Of a stretch of DNA of 64,000 nt, positions 26,820 through 34,954 are shown piece after piece. The stretch spans positions 62,001 through 126,000 of the forward strand of contig NHBK01000005.1 in the NCBI GenBank assembly GCA_002173095.1, written 5' to 3'. The DNA is from Hyphomonadaceae bacterium TMED5 (lineage in GTDB: Bacteria > Pseudomonadota > Alphaproteobacteria > Caulobacterales > Hyphomonadaceae). The notes under the pieces are model-generated. The model saw only the letters and a list, made by a program, of their open reading frames with translations. It was not told the origin of the DNA and ran no database searches. The position numbers and the translations under genes were made by a program. The stretch's first letter is position 1, and each line of letters opens with the position of its first letter.

Positions 26820-27323
26820 TTACTCAGCGGCCTGCGCCACTGGCACGAGCAAATCTTCCAGAAAGAATGCGGACAGCCCGGCGCGTCCGGAGACGCCGGC
26901 TTTGCGATAAACAGAGCGCGCCTGATCGCGTGCCGTGCGTTCGGATGTCCCTCGCACGGAGGCGATCTCATCCATGCTGAGGCCCTTCAGAAGCAAGTAT
27001 CCAATTTCATGCTCTGCCGGAGACAGTTCCCATTGCGAGAACTGCCGTCCGATCGCCGCCGATAGCCCCTGAAGCAATTCACGGTTTTCATTGCGCCAGC
27101 GGCTCGCCTCTGTCTGGGCCACCATCAACGCATCAGAGGCAGACCGCAGCATACGGAAGGTCACCACCGCTCCGATGAGCGCAGCGAACAGAGCAATGCT
27201 CTCCATAAACAAATGAAGGAAACTCGCGCCCTCCTCCTGATCGGTGAACAGATCAGCAGCAACAAGAACCGCAATGAGACTGAAGACGATCATAGAAATC
27301 AGATTGAGGCGCGATCGTTTCAT
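26820..27323 (-). CDS. Membrane-anchored LuxR-type transcriptional regulator
   Basis: A 167-residue protein with two N-terminal transmembrane helices (LNLISMIVFSLIAVLVAADLF and LFMESIALFAALIGAVVTFRML). It ends in a LuxR/GerE helix-turn-helix domain (LSPAEHEIGYLLLKGLSMDEIASVRGTSERTARDQ). This makes a membrane-bound DNA-binding protein. It is divergent from the cytochrome b561 gene at 27432, which may be a target. Confidence 0.85.
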   Translation of the reverse strand: MKRSRLNLISMIVFSLIAVLVAADLFTDQEEGASFLHLFMESIALFAALIGAVVTFRMLRSASDALMVAQTEASRWRNENRELLQGLSAAIGRQFSQWELSPAEHEIGYLLLKGLSMDEIASVRGTSERTARDQARSVYRKAGVSGRAGLSAFFLEDLLVPVAQAAE

Positions 27324-27431
27324 GTCAGGCTTAACCTTTGAATTTACAGTCTAAAACCTGCACTACGTCATTTGACGAATAGGCTTTTAGCCACGCCAGT
27401 GCAGTATTCCTCCACTAGTTTGGAGACAGAG

Positions 27432-28106
27432 ATGACTGAACACAATGAGCCAAAAAGCCTCAAAGTCTGGGACCCTGTTGTCCGTATCGGGCATTGGGTC
27501 ATCGTGGCAGGTGTTCTGACCGCATATATTGCAGGCGATGATTCTGAGACACTTCACGTAACCGCAGGCTATATAGTTGCGGGCACTGTGCTCTTCCGCA
27601 TTCTCTGGGGCATTATCGGCTCCCGCCATGCCCGTTTTTCAGATTTCATTCGCGGCCCGGGTGCCATCTTCTCTTATCTGAAATCGCTCTTTTCCGGGAA
27701 AAGCGAGCGCCATATCGGCCATAACCCGGCTGGTGGCGCGATGATTATTGCTCTGCTGATCAGCTTGCTTGGTACAACGGGCGCAGGCATGAGCCTCTAT
27801 GCCCTTGAACACGGGAAGGGCCCTCTCGCACCTGCGCTCGCATCGTTTCGCGATGCGCCAGCTGATATGTCGGAAACCAGCTCCGTACCTTCCACCCATG
27901 AAGACGAGGGAGAGGATGAGCATGAAGAAGGTGAACACCATGAGGGCGGCCTTATCGGCCTCGTCGCGGGCCTCCACAAGTTCTTTGTCTATCTCACACT
28001 CAGCCTCGCAGGGCTGCATGTAATCGGAGTCTTTCTGTCCAGCCGGGCCCACAAGGAAAACCTTGCGCTCGCTATGATTACCGGACGGAAAAAATCGGAC
28101 GACTGA
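27432..28106 (+). CDS. Cytochrome b561 / Ni-Fe hydrogenase b-type cytochrome-like protein
   Basis: A 224-residue four-helix membrane protein with histidines in VVRIGHWVIVAGV, LHVTAGYIVAGT and LAGLHVIGVFL that fit haem b ligation. Between helices 3 and 4 is an unusual loop dominated by His, Glu and Asp (about residues 155-180). Likely a membrane electron carrier. The ATG at 27432 follows GGAGACAGAG; the open frame extends upstream to 27372 without a better start. Confidence 0.88.
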   Translation: MTEHNEPKSLKVWDPVVRIGHWVIVAGVLTAYIAGDDSETLHVTAGYIVAGTVLFRILWGIIGSRHARFSDFIRGPGAIFSYLKSLFSGKSERHIGHNPAGGAMIIALLISLLGTTGAGMSLYALEHGKGPLAPALASFRDAPADMSETSSVPSTHEDEGEDEHEEGEHHEGGLIGLVAGLHKFFVYLTLSLAGLHVIGVFLSSRAHKENLALAMITGRKKSDD

Positions 28107-28195
28107 GCCAGCCCCTCTGGACGGTCGCAGAACGGTGCATGCCTGACACCTTGTCACATTCTCAGGCGTGTACCGTTCGCTTTATATAAGTATTT

Positions 28196-28423
28196 ATGAA
28201 TATTCCAAACCTTCTCGACCAAATCCCATTTGTTTTTGTGATTCTGGCGTGTCTCACCCTGGGTCTGGCGCCCTTCCTTCCTGAGCCTCACCTCTGGGAA
28301 AAACTCAAAATGCTGAGTGCCGGCACGCTCACCAAACCGATCGATATCTTCGATCTGTTCTGGCATGCCTGGCCCTGGCTGCTTCTCTTGGCGAAGCTGA
28401 TCCGAATGGCGCTCACGCGATAA
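28196..28423 (+). CDS. Small membrane protein of a widespread family often named RND transporter
   Basis: A 75-residue protein with two hydrophobic helices (FVFVILACLTLGLAPFL and HAWPWLLLLAKLIRMAL) joined by the conserved 'PEPHLWEKLKMLSAGTL' linker and 'PIDIFDL'. Short proteins of this type are common in marine proteobacteria and are often labelled RND transporter, although far too short to be one. True function unknown. Confidence 0.75.
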   Translation: MNIPNLLDQIPFVFVILACLTLGLAPFLPEPHLWEKLKMLSAGTLTKPIDIFDLFWHAWPWLLLLAKLIRMALTR

Positions 28424-28502
28424 GGATTTGGCCCGGCTAGCTGCCTGTGCTTCAAACTGGCAACGCATAGCGACAAAGAGCGCTCGCATCCAGGAGGACA
28501 AT

Positions 28503-28916
28503 ATGCCAGCATTTCAGCCTACCGCGGACCAATTCCGTGCCTTTCGCGATTTCGACCATGACGGGCCTATCGCTCAGGTGAACCTTCTCAAATTCAGGGA
28601 CAAAGCGGCCTATCAGCCCGAAGACCCGGAATATGAAGACGGCTCTACAGGCAAGGAAGCCTATCTTCGCTATGCCGACGCCTTCGAAGCAATGGCAGAA
28701 GATGTTGGTGCCAAATGTGTCTTCAAAGGTAGCGCGGAACGGTTTTTCATCGGCACGGGTGACTGGGATCTCGTCTGGATCAACCAATTCCCGAACCGGA
28801 AAGCCTTTATCGCGACATTGAACCATGCCGGCTATAAGGATGCGGCACGTCACCGGGAAGCCGGTCTTCTGCATCAGGACCTGATCGTGACTTACCCTGA
28901 GATCACCCAACTGTAA
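28503..28916 (+). CDS. DUF1330-family protein
   Basis: A 137-residue protein with the DUF1330 ferredoxin-like dimeric fold signature: GPIAQVNLLKFRDKA, a short helical YLRYADAFEAM and the closing strand pair DLVWINQFPNRKAF and HREAGLLHQDL. Function of the family is not defined. The ATG at 28503 follows AGGAGGACAAT, a strong site. Confidence 0.8.
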   Translation: MPAFQPTADQFRAFRDFDHDGPIAQVNLLKFRDKAAYQPEDPEYEDGSTGKEAYLRYADAFEAMAEDVGAKCVFKGSAERFFIGTGDWDLVWINQFPNRKAFIATLNHAGYKDAARHREAGLLHQDLIVTYPEITQL

Positions 28917-29213
28917 AAAATACTGATAAAGTGAAGCGCTATTGTGCGCTGCAACAATATTGCAGAAGCCGTAATATAGGGGGTCTGAGGTGACAGAACT
29001 CTTTGAACAGCCCCGAAAACACGGTGTTTAACTTTTATGTGTTTGCGGAATTACTGTAATACCGCTTTACGCCATACGTCCGTTCGTGCATAACCGCGAC
29101 GGAACTTCGTAGGCGCGGCACAGCTTAACCTTACGCTACGTCAACGTCGTTCCTATATATAATAAGATGAAGGGCAAAGCTCTTCACGTTACTGGTGTTC
29201 TGGAGACAAAATT
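28917..29213. other. Intergenic region upstream of panD
   Basis: About 300 bp without a credible gene. An AT-rich TATATATAATAAG stretch near 29152-29166 could be part of the panD promoter. I see no riboswitch, tRNA or repeat here. Confidence 0.4.
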
Positions 29214-29570
29214 ATGCTTCTGACAATGATGAAAGCGAAACTTCACAGCGCAGCTGTCACTCAATGTGATCTGCACTATGAGGGATCTGTTTCCATTGAC
29301 CAGGATCTGCTGGACGAAGCGGGCATCCTTCCGCACGAACAGGTCTATATCTGGAATGTAACTGCTGGCTCGCGCATTATGACATATGCGATTGAAGCAC
29401 CACGCGGTTCTAAAACGATTGGCGTTAACGGCGCCGCTGCACGTCACTTTCAGGTCGGCGACCGTGTGATCATCGCAACTTTCGGTCAGGTAGAAGCGGA
29501 AAAAGCCCGCAACTACTCACCAAGCGTGGTCATTCTCGACGAGAAGAACGACGTCGTTAAACCGCACTAA
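29214..29570 (+). CDS. panD: Aspartate 1-decarboxylase
   Basis: A 118-residue pyruvoyl enzyme that makes beta-alanine from aspartate for pantothenate synthesis. The self-cleavage site Gly24-Ser25 is visible in HYEGSVSID. Other conserved parts are the start [20 protein letters not shown] and [15 protein letters not shown]. Length is normal for the family. It complements panE, encoded at 9848-10735. Confidence 0.96.
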   Translation: MLLTMMKAKLHSAAVTQCDLHYEGSVSIDQDLLDEAGILPHEQVYIWNVTAGSRIMTYAIEAPRGSKTIGVNGAAARHFQVGDRVIIATFGQVEAEKARNYSPSVVILDEKNDVVKPH

Positions 29571-29576
29571 GCGGCT

Positions 29577-29831
29577 TTATTCTGACAATTGCGATTTAAG
29601 CGCGGCCTTATCTTCCGGGGTAAGGGCGCGCCAGTCTATGTCTCGCAATGCAGCTTCCAGCGCCCATAAGAGATTCAGACTGGCATAACGCGGAAACTGA
29701 AACCTCAGCTGTCGGTAAGCAGAAACCGCCCCGAGTTTCCTCAGGGCGGCCTCATCCGGAATACCGGCTTCCTGCATGATCCAGGCAGACTTCGGGCCGA
29801 GATTTCGCATCTCCTCAATGGATCGGTTCAT
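29577..29831 (-). CDS. TfoX C-terminal domain protein
   Basis: An 84-residue stand-alone TfoX_C domain (RNLGPKSAWIMQEAGIPDEAALRKLGAVSAYRQLR ... LLWALEAALRDIDW). In competence regulator TfoX/Sxy this domain is the C-terminal helix-hairpin-helix part. Here the N-terminal domain is missing, as in many alphaproteobacteria. DNA-related role presumed. Confidence 0.85.
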   Translation of the reverse strand: MNRSIEEMRNLGPKSAWIMQEAGIPDEAALRKLGAVSAYRQLRFQFPRYASLNLLWALEAALRDIDWRALTPEDKAALKSQLSE

Positions 29832-29847
29832 CGCAGCCCTCGCCTGA

Positions 29848-30585
29848 TTACTGGCTCATCTCAAACACGACATTGACTGTCGCAGAGAATGAAAGTTCGC
29901 CACCTGAAATCTGCGTTGAAGCGGCATCTTCCATTACGGCTGCACGCATCATAACCGGCTGCGGGCTCACAGGTGACGTATTGCTCTCCGAAATCGTAAC
30001 AATGCGGCTAACATCATAGCCGGTGACATCCGCGAACAATTCAGCACGCGCCATAGCGTCCTGCATAGCCTGACGACGCGCCTGATCAATCAGATCGCTC
30101 GGGTCTTCAACGCCGAAGGTGACGCCAGAGAAGGTGTTGCCGCCTTCCGCGACCATTGCGTCAATCACGCCGCCGACCATATCGAGATCGCGAACAGTGA
30201 CGCGCAACTGGTTTGACGCGGTATAGCCGACAAGTACGCGTTCTGAATTCTGCGGATAGTTATATCGCGGCTGAACTGAAAAGTTTGATGTCTGGATATT
30301 TGCGCGATCAATGCCGGCTGCTTCCAAAGCCTCAAACACACCCGACATATCCGCCGCATTCTGGCGTACAGCCTCTTCAGCCGTGCGCGCCTCTGTTACG
30401 ACGCCGCCTGTAAGATATGCGATATCAGGCGCAGCAGTCACATTGGCGGTTGCTGAAATATTCAGCGTGGTTTCTGGCTGAATAGAATTGTGATTCATCG
30501 CCGTCATGGTTTGCGCATGCGCCGGAACAGCCGACAGAGCGAGGCCAATTGCAGCCAGGCCTGCAAGGGGTTGAATTGCGTTCAT
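29848..30585 (-). CDS. SIMPL (DUF541) domain periplasmic protein
   Basis: A 245-residue protein with a signal peptide (ALSAVPAHAQ) and a SIMPL/DUF541 domain. Landmarks are LNISATANVTAAPDIAYLTGGV, YTASNQLRVTVRDLDMVGGVIDAMV, AMQDAMARAELFADVTGY and the closing EISFSATVNVVFEM-type strand. Periplasmic members such as E. coli YggE are linked to oxidative stress. Start ATG 30585 follows GGAGGATTCCT; the frame to 30654 is probably untranslated. Confidence 0.9.
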   Translation of the reverse strand: MNAIQPLAGLAAIGLALSAVPAHAQTMTAMNHNSIQPETTLNISATANVTAAPDIAYLTGGVVTEARTAEEAVRQNAADMSGVFEALEAAGIDRANIQTSNFSVQPRYNYPQNSERVLVGYTASNQLRVTVRDLDMVGGVIDAMVAEGGNTFSGVTFGVEDPSDLIDQARRQAMQDAMARAELFADVTGYDVSRIVTISESNTSPVSPQPVMMRAAVMEDAASTQISGGELSFSATVNVVFEMSQ

Positions 30586-30731
30586 AGGAATCCTCCTTTT
30601 TGATATTGTCTGACTAGACATCAATCCCGGCAGGAGCATGACGGTTCCATTCATATTCAGCTCATCAAAAACCGACGCATAAACACTCGACGCGCTGAAA
30701 AAAAACGGTAAGTTCCGCTTTCACTCTGGTA

Positions 30732-30808
30732 GGGCCTGTAGCTCAGTTGGTTAGAGCGGACCGCTCATAACGGTTTGGTCGGGGGTTCAAGTCCCTCCGG
30801 GCCCACCA
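30732..30808 (+). tRNA. tRNA-Ile(CAT) (lysidine-modified, AUA-decoding)
   Basis: A 77-base cloverleaf including the encoded CCA end. Acceptor GGGCCTG pairs with CGGGCCC (one T-G), the D-arm carries AGTTGGTTA, the anticodon loop is CTCATAA and the T-arm contains GGTTCAAGTCC. CAT could be Met, but the GGGCCTGTAGCTCAG 5' half is the alphaproteobacterial tRNA-Ile2 type, whose C34 is converted to lysidine by TilS. Its last 15 bases are the target of the adjacent genomic island. Confidence 0.9.
30794..30808 (+). repeat. attL: 15-bp island end repeat in the tRNA gene
   Basis: CCTCCGGGCCCACCA, the 3' end of tRNA-Ile(CAT), is repeated exactly at 45928-45942. It marks the left attachment junction of the island. 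Confidence 0.85.
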
Positions 30809-30932
30809 TACTCTCTTCCAAGGACGTTTGAGAGCGTCCCAAGGTGTTTATTTTTATAAATAAATTCAAAACACTAGGCATTTCTGCTAGTCTGACGGTG
30901 CTCCAAATTGTCCACCAGAAGCCAGCCTTTCT

Positions 30933-30982
30933 GTTGGTACAATTTTCGGGACATACCAACAGCCATATGCAAAGGTACCAAC
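30933..30982. repeat. Left integrase arm sites (three GTTGGTA motifs)
   Basis: GTTGGTAC at 30933-30940 is direct; TACCAAC at 30954-30960 and GTACCAAC at 30975-30982 are inverted copies. The last ends two bases before the integrase start codon, so integrase binding could also control its own gene. The same word recurs at the right end of the island. Confidence 0.7.
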
Positions 30983-30983
30983 A

Positions 30984-32213
30984 ATGCCACTAACAGAGAC
31001 TGCCTGCAAAAATGCAAAGTCAGATAAAACTCTCAAAAAGCTGTCTGACGGTGGAGGGTTGCAGTTGCACATCAAACCAAATGGCAGCAAGCTCTGGCGA
31101 CTTGCTTACAGATTTCAGGGAAAACAGAAGACAATTTCCTTCGGTGCGTATCCAATCGTTACCCTTAAAGAGGCGAGAAAACGCAGGGATGCCGCTAAAG
31201 AGTTTTTAAGCAACGGAGTTGACCCATCCGCGCATCGCCAAGCTGAAAAAGCAAAGTTGATTTCGGAAAGTGAGCACACCTTCAAGAAGCTGGCGCTGGA
31301 GTGGTTCGAAAATCGGAAGCATTCTTGGACCCCAGGTTATTCAGATCGTCTTCTGAGCAGGATGGAAGCCGATCTTTTTCCAAAGCTTGGGCATCGACCG
31401 ATCAAAGAGATAGAACCGCCGGAACTTTTACAGGTCATTCGCGCTATAGAAGACCGAGGCGCTATCGAAATGGCAAAGAGAGTACTGCAAGCCGCGAGCC
31501 ACGTTTTTCGTTATGCAATTGCTTGCAACATCGCATCAAGAGACCCCTCACAAGACCTCAGAGGAGCGCTGAAAACGCCACCTCCGACCAAGCACCGAAC
31601 TGCTCTGAAAGCGCAAGACTTACCAAACTTCTTTGAAGCGCTCGCGCAATATGACGGTGAAAGACAAACCGTTCTGGGTCTAAAGCTCATCATGCACACC
31701 TTTCTCAGAACAAACGAGCTTCGTCTCGGAAGGTGGGAGGAGATCGAAGATTGGGATACCAGTACGCCTATTTGGAGAATTCCCGCCTCCCGAATGAAGA
31801 TGAGGGCAGAACATATTGTACCAATCACAGAGCCGGTTCGAGAAATTTTAGTCCAACTGAAGGAGATATCAGGTTCAAACGAGTTCATGTTTCCTTCGAT
31901 AACTAAGCGTACAGGCGTAATGTCTGAGAACACGTTGATATTTGCGATTTACCGCTTAGGGTATCACTCAAAAGCTACCGTACATGGCTTCCGAGGAACT
32001 GCTTCGACTATTCTAAACGAGCACCAGTTCAACAGTGACTGGATCGAACGACAGCTTGCTCATGTGGAAAGGAACGAAGTGCGCGCCGCCTACAACAGCG
32101 CACTTTACCTGCCACAGCGGCGTAATATGATGGAATGGTGGTCGGCCTACTTAAATTCGGTTGAAAATGGCGATACGGCCAAAATTTCTCATTTAAGGGT
32201 TGTTAACAATTGA
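30984..32213 (+). CDS. int: P4-type tyrosine integrase
   Basis: A 409-residue site-specific recombinase. The N-terminal DUF4102 arm-binding domain (SDGGGLQLHIKPNGSKLWRLAYRFQGK) is followed by a SAM-like core-binding domain and a C-terminal catalytic domain. Catalytic residues are the arginine in FLRTNELR, HGFRGTA near residue 334, the following LAHVER histidine, and the tyrosine in AAYNSALY. It acts on the adjacent tRNA-Ile end. It overlaps the next gene by the sequence TTGA. Confidence 0.95.
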   Translation: MPLTETACKNAKSDKTLKKLSDGGGLQLHIKPNGSKLWRLAYRFQGKQKTISFGAYPIVTLKEARKRRDAAKEFLSNGVDPSAHRQAEKAKLISESEHTFKKLALEWFENRKHSWTPGYSDRLLSRMEADLFPKLGHRPIKEIEPPELLQVIRAIEDRGAIEMAKRVLQAASHVFRYAIACNIASRDPSQDLRGALKTPPPTKHRTALKAQDLPNFFEALAQYDGERQTVLGLKLIMHTFLRTNELRLGRWEEIEDWDTSTPIWRIPASRMKMRAEHIVPITEPVREILVQLKEISGSNEFMFPSITKRTGVMSENTLIFAIYRLGYHSKATVHGFRGTASTILNEHQFNSDWIERQLAHVERNEVRAAYNSALYLPQRRNMMEWWSAYLNSVENGDTAKISHLRVVNN

Positions 32214-32866
32214 GCTCTTCAGAGGCCGACCAGCTAGTTGGCAAAATCGATTCCGCGCTGATCCAACGATTAGAAGAGCAATGCATTGAGGACGGTGCCA
32301 ACCAACAAAGAGCAAAGTCTTGCGTTAGCTCCATCTTACACTTTGTGGTCAAACAGGCCATTCAACTCGCTCCACCTTACCTGAACGCTCAAGACTTGAA
32401 TGCACTAAGAAAACTCGCGAACTCGCTCTCTAAGTCTGCTAGCTTGATGGACGAGTCGAGCACGTCTTCCAGAGAATTTCTCGGCCTCATATCTCCATCG
32501 AGGCAAATATTTCGCGAAGACAGAACGAATATTTCAGTCGCTCAACTCATCTCGTATCTAAGTGATTTCGCGGAGGCGATCACAACTGAATTGCAGCAAA
32601 TCGAGAGTAAGCGCGGACGACCAGTTCCAGTTCAGTTGGAATCTATCTCTGAATTTGCAGCAAAAAAATGGATTGAAGCAACCGGTCAGTGGCCTGCCAG
32701 GACAAAAAGTGTCGATGATGGCGGCCCCATACACGAGCTGTTTATCTGCATTCCAATTGTCCTTGATCAGCTGCCCGATCCTTATTGCGGCTTAGCAATC
32801 GGAGTAACAGAGCGCGCCCTTTTGGATGCCATGGGTCGGTTCTTGAAAACTAACACAAACATTTAA
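32210..32866 (+). CDS. Hypothetical protein translationally coupled to the integrase, TTG start
   Basis: A 218-residue, mainly helical soluble protein of unknown family. It begins at a TTG that overlaps the integrase stop (TTGA), so it is probably co-translated. Landmarks include SLMDESSTSSREFLGLISPSRQ and the C-terminal helix PIHELFICIPIVLDQLPDPY. The coupling suggests a role in island mobility or in integrase control, but this is inference from position only. Confidence 0.7.
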   Translation: MSSSEADQLVGKIDSALIQRLEEQCIEDGANQQRAKSCVSSILHFVVKQAIQLAPPYLNAQDLNALRKLANSLSKSASLMDESSTSSREFLGLISPSRQIFREDRTNISVAQLISYLSDFAEAITTELQQIESKRGRPVPVQLESISEFAAKKWIEATGQWPARTKSVDDGGPIHELFICIPIVLDQLPDPYCGLAIGVTERALLDAMGRFLKTNTNI

Positions 32867-32969
32867 GTCGCAAATTTTAATATTTTGAAACAATCGCGAC
32901 TTCGACAGTCTGTCGTATGTGATGCCACCTTCCTTCCACAGCATAGAACTGCCTCGGAAGGTGACAGAC

Positions 32970-33197
32970 ATGAACACGATGACGAACAACTCTCAATCGA
33001 CTGACTCAAAACTCCGGCCAGCCTTCGCGACAATAAAGGACTGGGTGACTATCAGCGGCATATCCAGAAGCAAGACATATGAGCTTCTAAACATTGGTGA
33101 TCTAAAAGCAGTGCGTGTGGGAGGTCGAACGCTAATTGACGTTGAGGCGGGTCTCGATTGGCTAGGCCAGCAACCGCAATGGAATGGAAAGTCCTAA
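32970..33197 (+). CDS. AlpA/excisionase-like helix-turn-helix protein
   Basis: A 75-residue DNA-binding protein with the MerR-like/excisionase HTH pattern FATIKDWVTISGISRSKTYELLNIGDLKAVRVGGRTLIDVEAG (split here: WVTISGISRSKTYELL then GDLKAVRVGGRTLI). Such proteins regulate the integrase or act as directionality factors. ATG 32970 follows GAAGGTGACAG; an upstream in-frame ATG at 32919 is less likely. Confidence 0.8.
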   Translation: MNTMTNNSQSTDSKLRPAFATIKDWVTISGISRSKTYELLNIGDLKAVRVGGRTLIDVEAGLDWLGQQPQWNGKS

Positions 33198-33275
33198 GGC
33201 GGCGTTTCATCGGACACTGCATTCATTGCTGGAAATACCTAAACCCGCACCGGGCGCGCGTCGAGCATTTCAAAA

Positions 33276-33289
33276 TGCAATCAATTGCA
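33276..33289. repeat. Island dyad repeat, copy 1
   Basis: TGCAATCAATTGCA, two 6-bp arms around CA. It lies in the 163-bp gap between the AlpA-like gene and the 3' end of the XRE gene. The same 14 bases occur at 36074 and 43486. Confidence 0.8.
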
Positions 33290-33360
33290 ATACTGATCCG
33301 TGTTTTGAACACCCTTGTGAAGCAGGTTTCAGCACACCGAATTCGTAGAAGCGGGAAATC

Positions 33361-33702
33361 CTATTTTTTCATAGCAAGCAAAACTTCGCGCGTTCTTACG
33401 GTGTCGCTTAAAGGCATAGAAAGAACGAGATCGATCAGCGTGCTATAAACGTCGTGTCTATCTGAAGAAGAAACTTCCTCATGCGTGAAGAATGACGCCG
33501 CTGGTGAATTTAGCGCCTCGGCTATCAGGCTTATTGTCTCGAATGAGGGGCTTGTGGTCGCTCTCTCTAGGCGGCTTACAAGATCAACGCTCTTTCCAAT
33601 CCGTTCGGCTAATTGTTCTTGTGTAAGACCTGCTTTCTTACGTGAAAGCTGGAGCCTTTGGGAGAATATTTTTCGGAGAGAAATTTCAGAATCTGATGCC
33701 AT
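33361..33702 (-). CDS. XRE-family transcriptional repressor
   Basis: A 113-residue protein with a lambda Cro/CI-type HTH (RLQLSRKKAGLTQEQLAERIGKSVDLVSRLERATTSPSFETI) in the first half and a helical C-terminal part. It is divergent from the membrane protein gene at 33812. ATG 33702 is chosen because a dyad operator (33710-33722) would fall inside the longer frame that begins at 33744. It probably controls the lysogeny-like state of the island. Confidence 0.85.
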   Translation of the reverse strand: MASDSEISLRKIFSQRLQLSRKKAGLTQEQLAERIGKSVDLVSRLERATTSPSFETISLIAEALNSPAASFFTHEEVSSSDRHDVYSTLIDLVLSMPLSDTVRTREVLLAMKK

Positions 33703-33708
33703 TGCAGC

Positions 33709-33785
33709 CAGAATAGAATTCTTAGATTCACGCCAACAGCGCATTCAATTCTTGAAAACAGCGATAGTCAGAATAGAGTTCTTAG
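33709..33785. promoter_or_regulatory. Probable operators of the XRE repressor
   Basis: Two copies of the 13-bp dyad AGAAT-AGA-(A/G)TTCT occur, at 33710-33722 and 33770-33782, exactly 60 bp apart. Both are embedded in the same longer word CAGAATAGARTTCTTAG. A related 5-3-5 dyad, TTCAA-TTC-TTGAA, lies between them at 33744-33756. They fill the gap between the divergent XRE and membrane-protein genes, as expected for an autoregulated repressor. Confidence 0.7.
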
Positions 33786-33811
33786 TTATAGGGAAACTGG
33801 GAGCTGTGATT

Positions 33812-34885
33812 ATGGGTGCTGCAAAAAAGGCTAAAAAGAAAAACTGGGTTCCGGAGGCGCTGGGGTGGCTGTTACTTCCTCTAATCGCCCTACCAGTTTT
33901 CTCGACCACGAACGTCTTAGCGGGCATTCTTTTTGGCGCGGTGATTGCTCTGCTTGGCGTCTCTGTTCTCTCTGTTTCGAATGTGCGCAAGCGGATTGGC
34001 GTAACGCGAGGAATTCTCGCTGTATGCATTGGCGGCCTCATCCTTCTGTTTTGTTCGCAAGAATTCATGCTTCAAAACCGACTGGAGACACTGAAAAACA
34101 CTGACCATGAAGAGTATCTTTCCTTGCTTAGGGAGAGACGCAGCGATGATGTCTGGCTTGCTGAGCTTCAGCGCATCAATCCTCGAGCCTATCAAACAGA
34201 AATGTCTCAGCGAGAAGCGGCCCGACAAGCTCAAGCAATTGCCGATGAGGAAGAACGCCTGCGGCGGGAAGCTGAAGTACGTTCTATGCTAGAAGTCCAA
34301 CGGCAGGAGAGAGAGGCTCGAGAGCGCACCGACTATATAGCCGCGCTCGATGACAACATCACTGAACTGGAAAGTATTGCCTCTCCAGATTACAGCAGTT
34401 TCGCCGACATCAAACTAATGCTCGACTTGTTCGACGGTTTTGGCGAATTTTATTCGCGAGGGGGCCGCATTCAGCTGTCAGATGAACAGGCGGCCGACAG
34501 AGCACGGTTTGGGCAGCTCCTGAGCGCGCTCCAGCGACGTGAATTTCCTAGGATGAGAGATGCCTATGGCCCGATTCAACGACGAGCGAATTGGGCAAAT
34601 CTGTTCGACAGACAGGTCAACCTTATTACGACAGGCGCATCGTTCAAAACGATCCGCTTCGAGGGAAACTATTACTTGGTGGCGCAGCGCGCACGACAGG
34701 ACTTCGAAGCGGTTGCGCCAGATCTACAACAAATGCGGTTCGAACGCGCGACATTTCGGGCCGTTGTGAATGGCGAAGGCTGGACTTGGAACTTACCTGC
34801 TATCCCACCTGACGACGCTGTGGGCTACTGGCGTCGCGGAAGCTCGGGGTTGGGCGTATTTCATGCTTCAGTACTGGAAAATTAA
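33812..34885 (+). CDS. Membrane protein with cytoplasmic coiled coil, unknown family
   Basis: A 357-residue protein. A basic start (AAKKAKKKNWVPEALGW) is followed by about three hydrophobic helices (LLLPLIALPVFSTT, LAGILFGAVIALLGVSVLSV, GILAVCIGGLILLFC). A charged coiled coil (QREAARQAQAIADEEERLRREAEVRSML, about residues 130-175) leads to a C-terminal globular region ending in WRRGSSGLGVFHASVLEN. I recognise no family. It is the first gene in its direction after the XRE operators and may be repressed by XRE. Confidence 0.7.
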   Translation: MGAAKKAKKKNWVPEALGWLLLPLIALPVFSTTNVLAGILFGAVIALLGVSVLSVSNVRKRIGVTRGILAVCIGGLILLFCSQEFMLQNRLETLKNTDHEEYLSLLRERRSDDVWLAELQRINPRAYQTEMSQREAARQAQAIADEEERLRREAEVRSMLEVQRQEREARERTDYIAALDDNITELESIASPDYSSFADIKLMLDLFDGFGEFYSRGGRIQLSDEQAADRARFGQLLSALQRREFPRMRDAYGPIQRRANWANLFDRQVNLITTGASFKTIRFEGNYYLVAQRARQDFEAVAPDLQQMRFERATFRAVVNGEGWTWNLPAIPPDDAVGYWRRGSSGLGVFHASVLEN

Positions 34886-34954
34886 TTGAACTCTTGTTGT
34901 CACAAGTCAGAGTAAACCAAGGGATTTCAGCCTCCCGCAACAGGAGGCAAAGAG

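Noticed and set aside
31514-31530. A partial TGCAATTGCTTGCAA sequence in the integrase gene
   Set aside because: The centre differs and it lies in coding sequence, so it is not counted as a fourth dyad copy.
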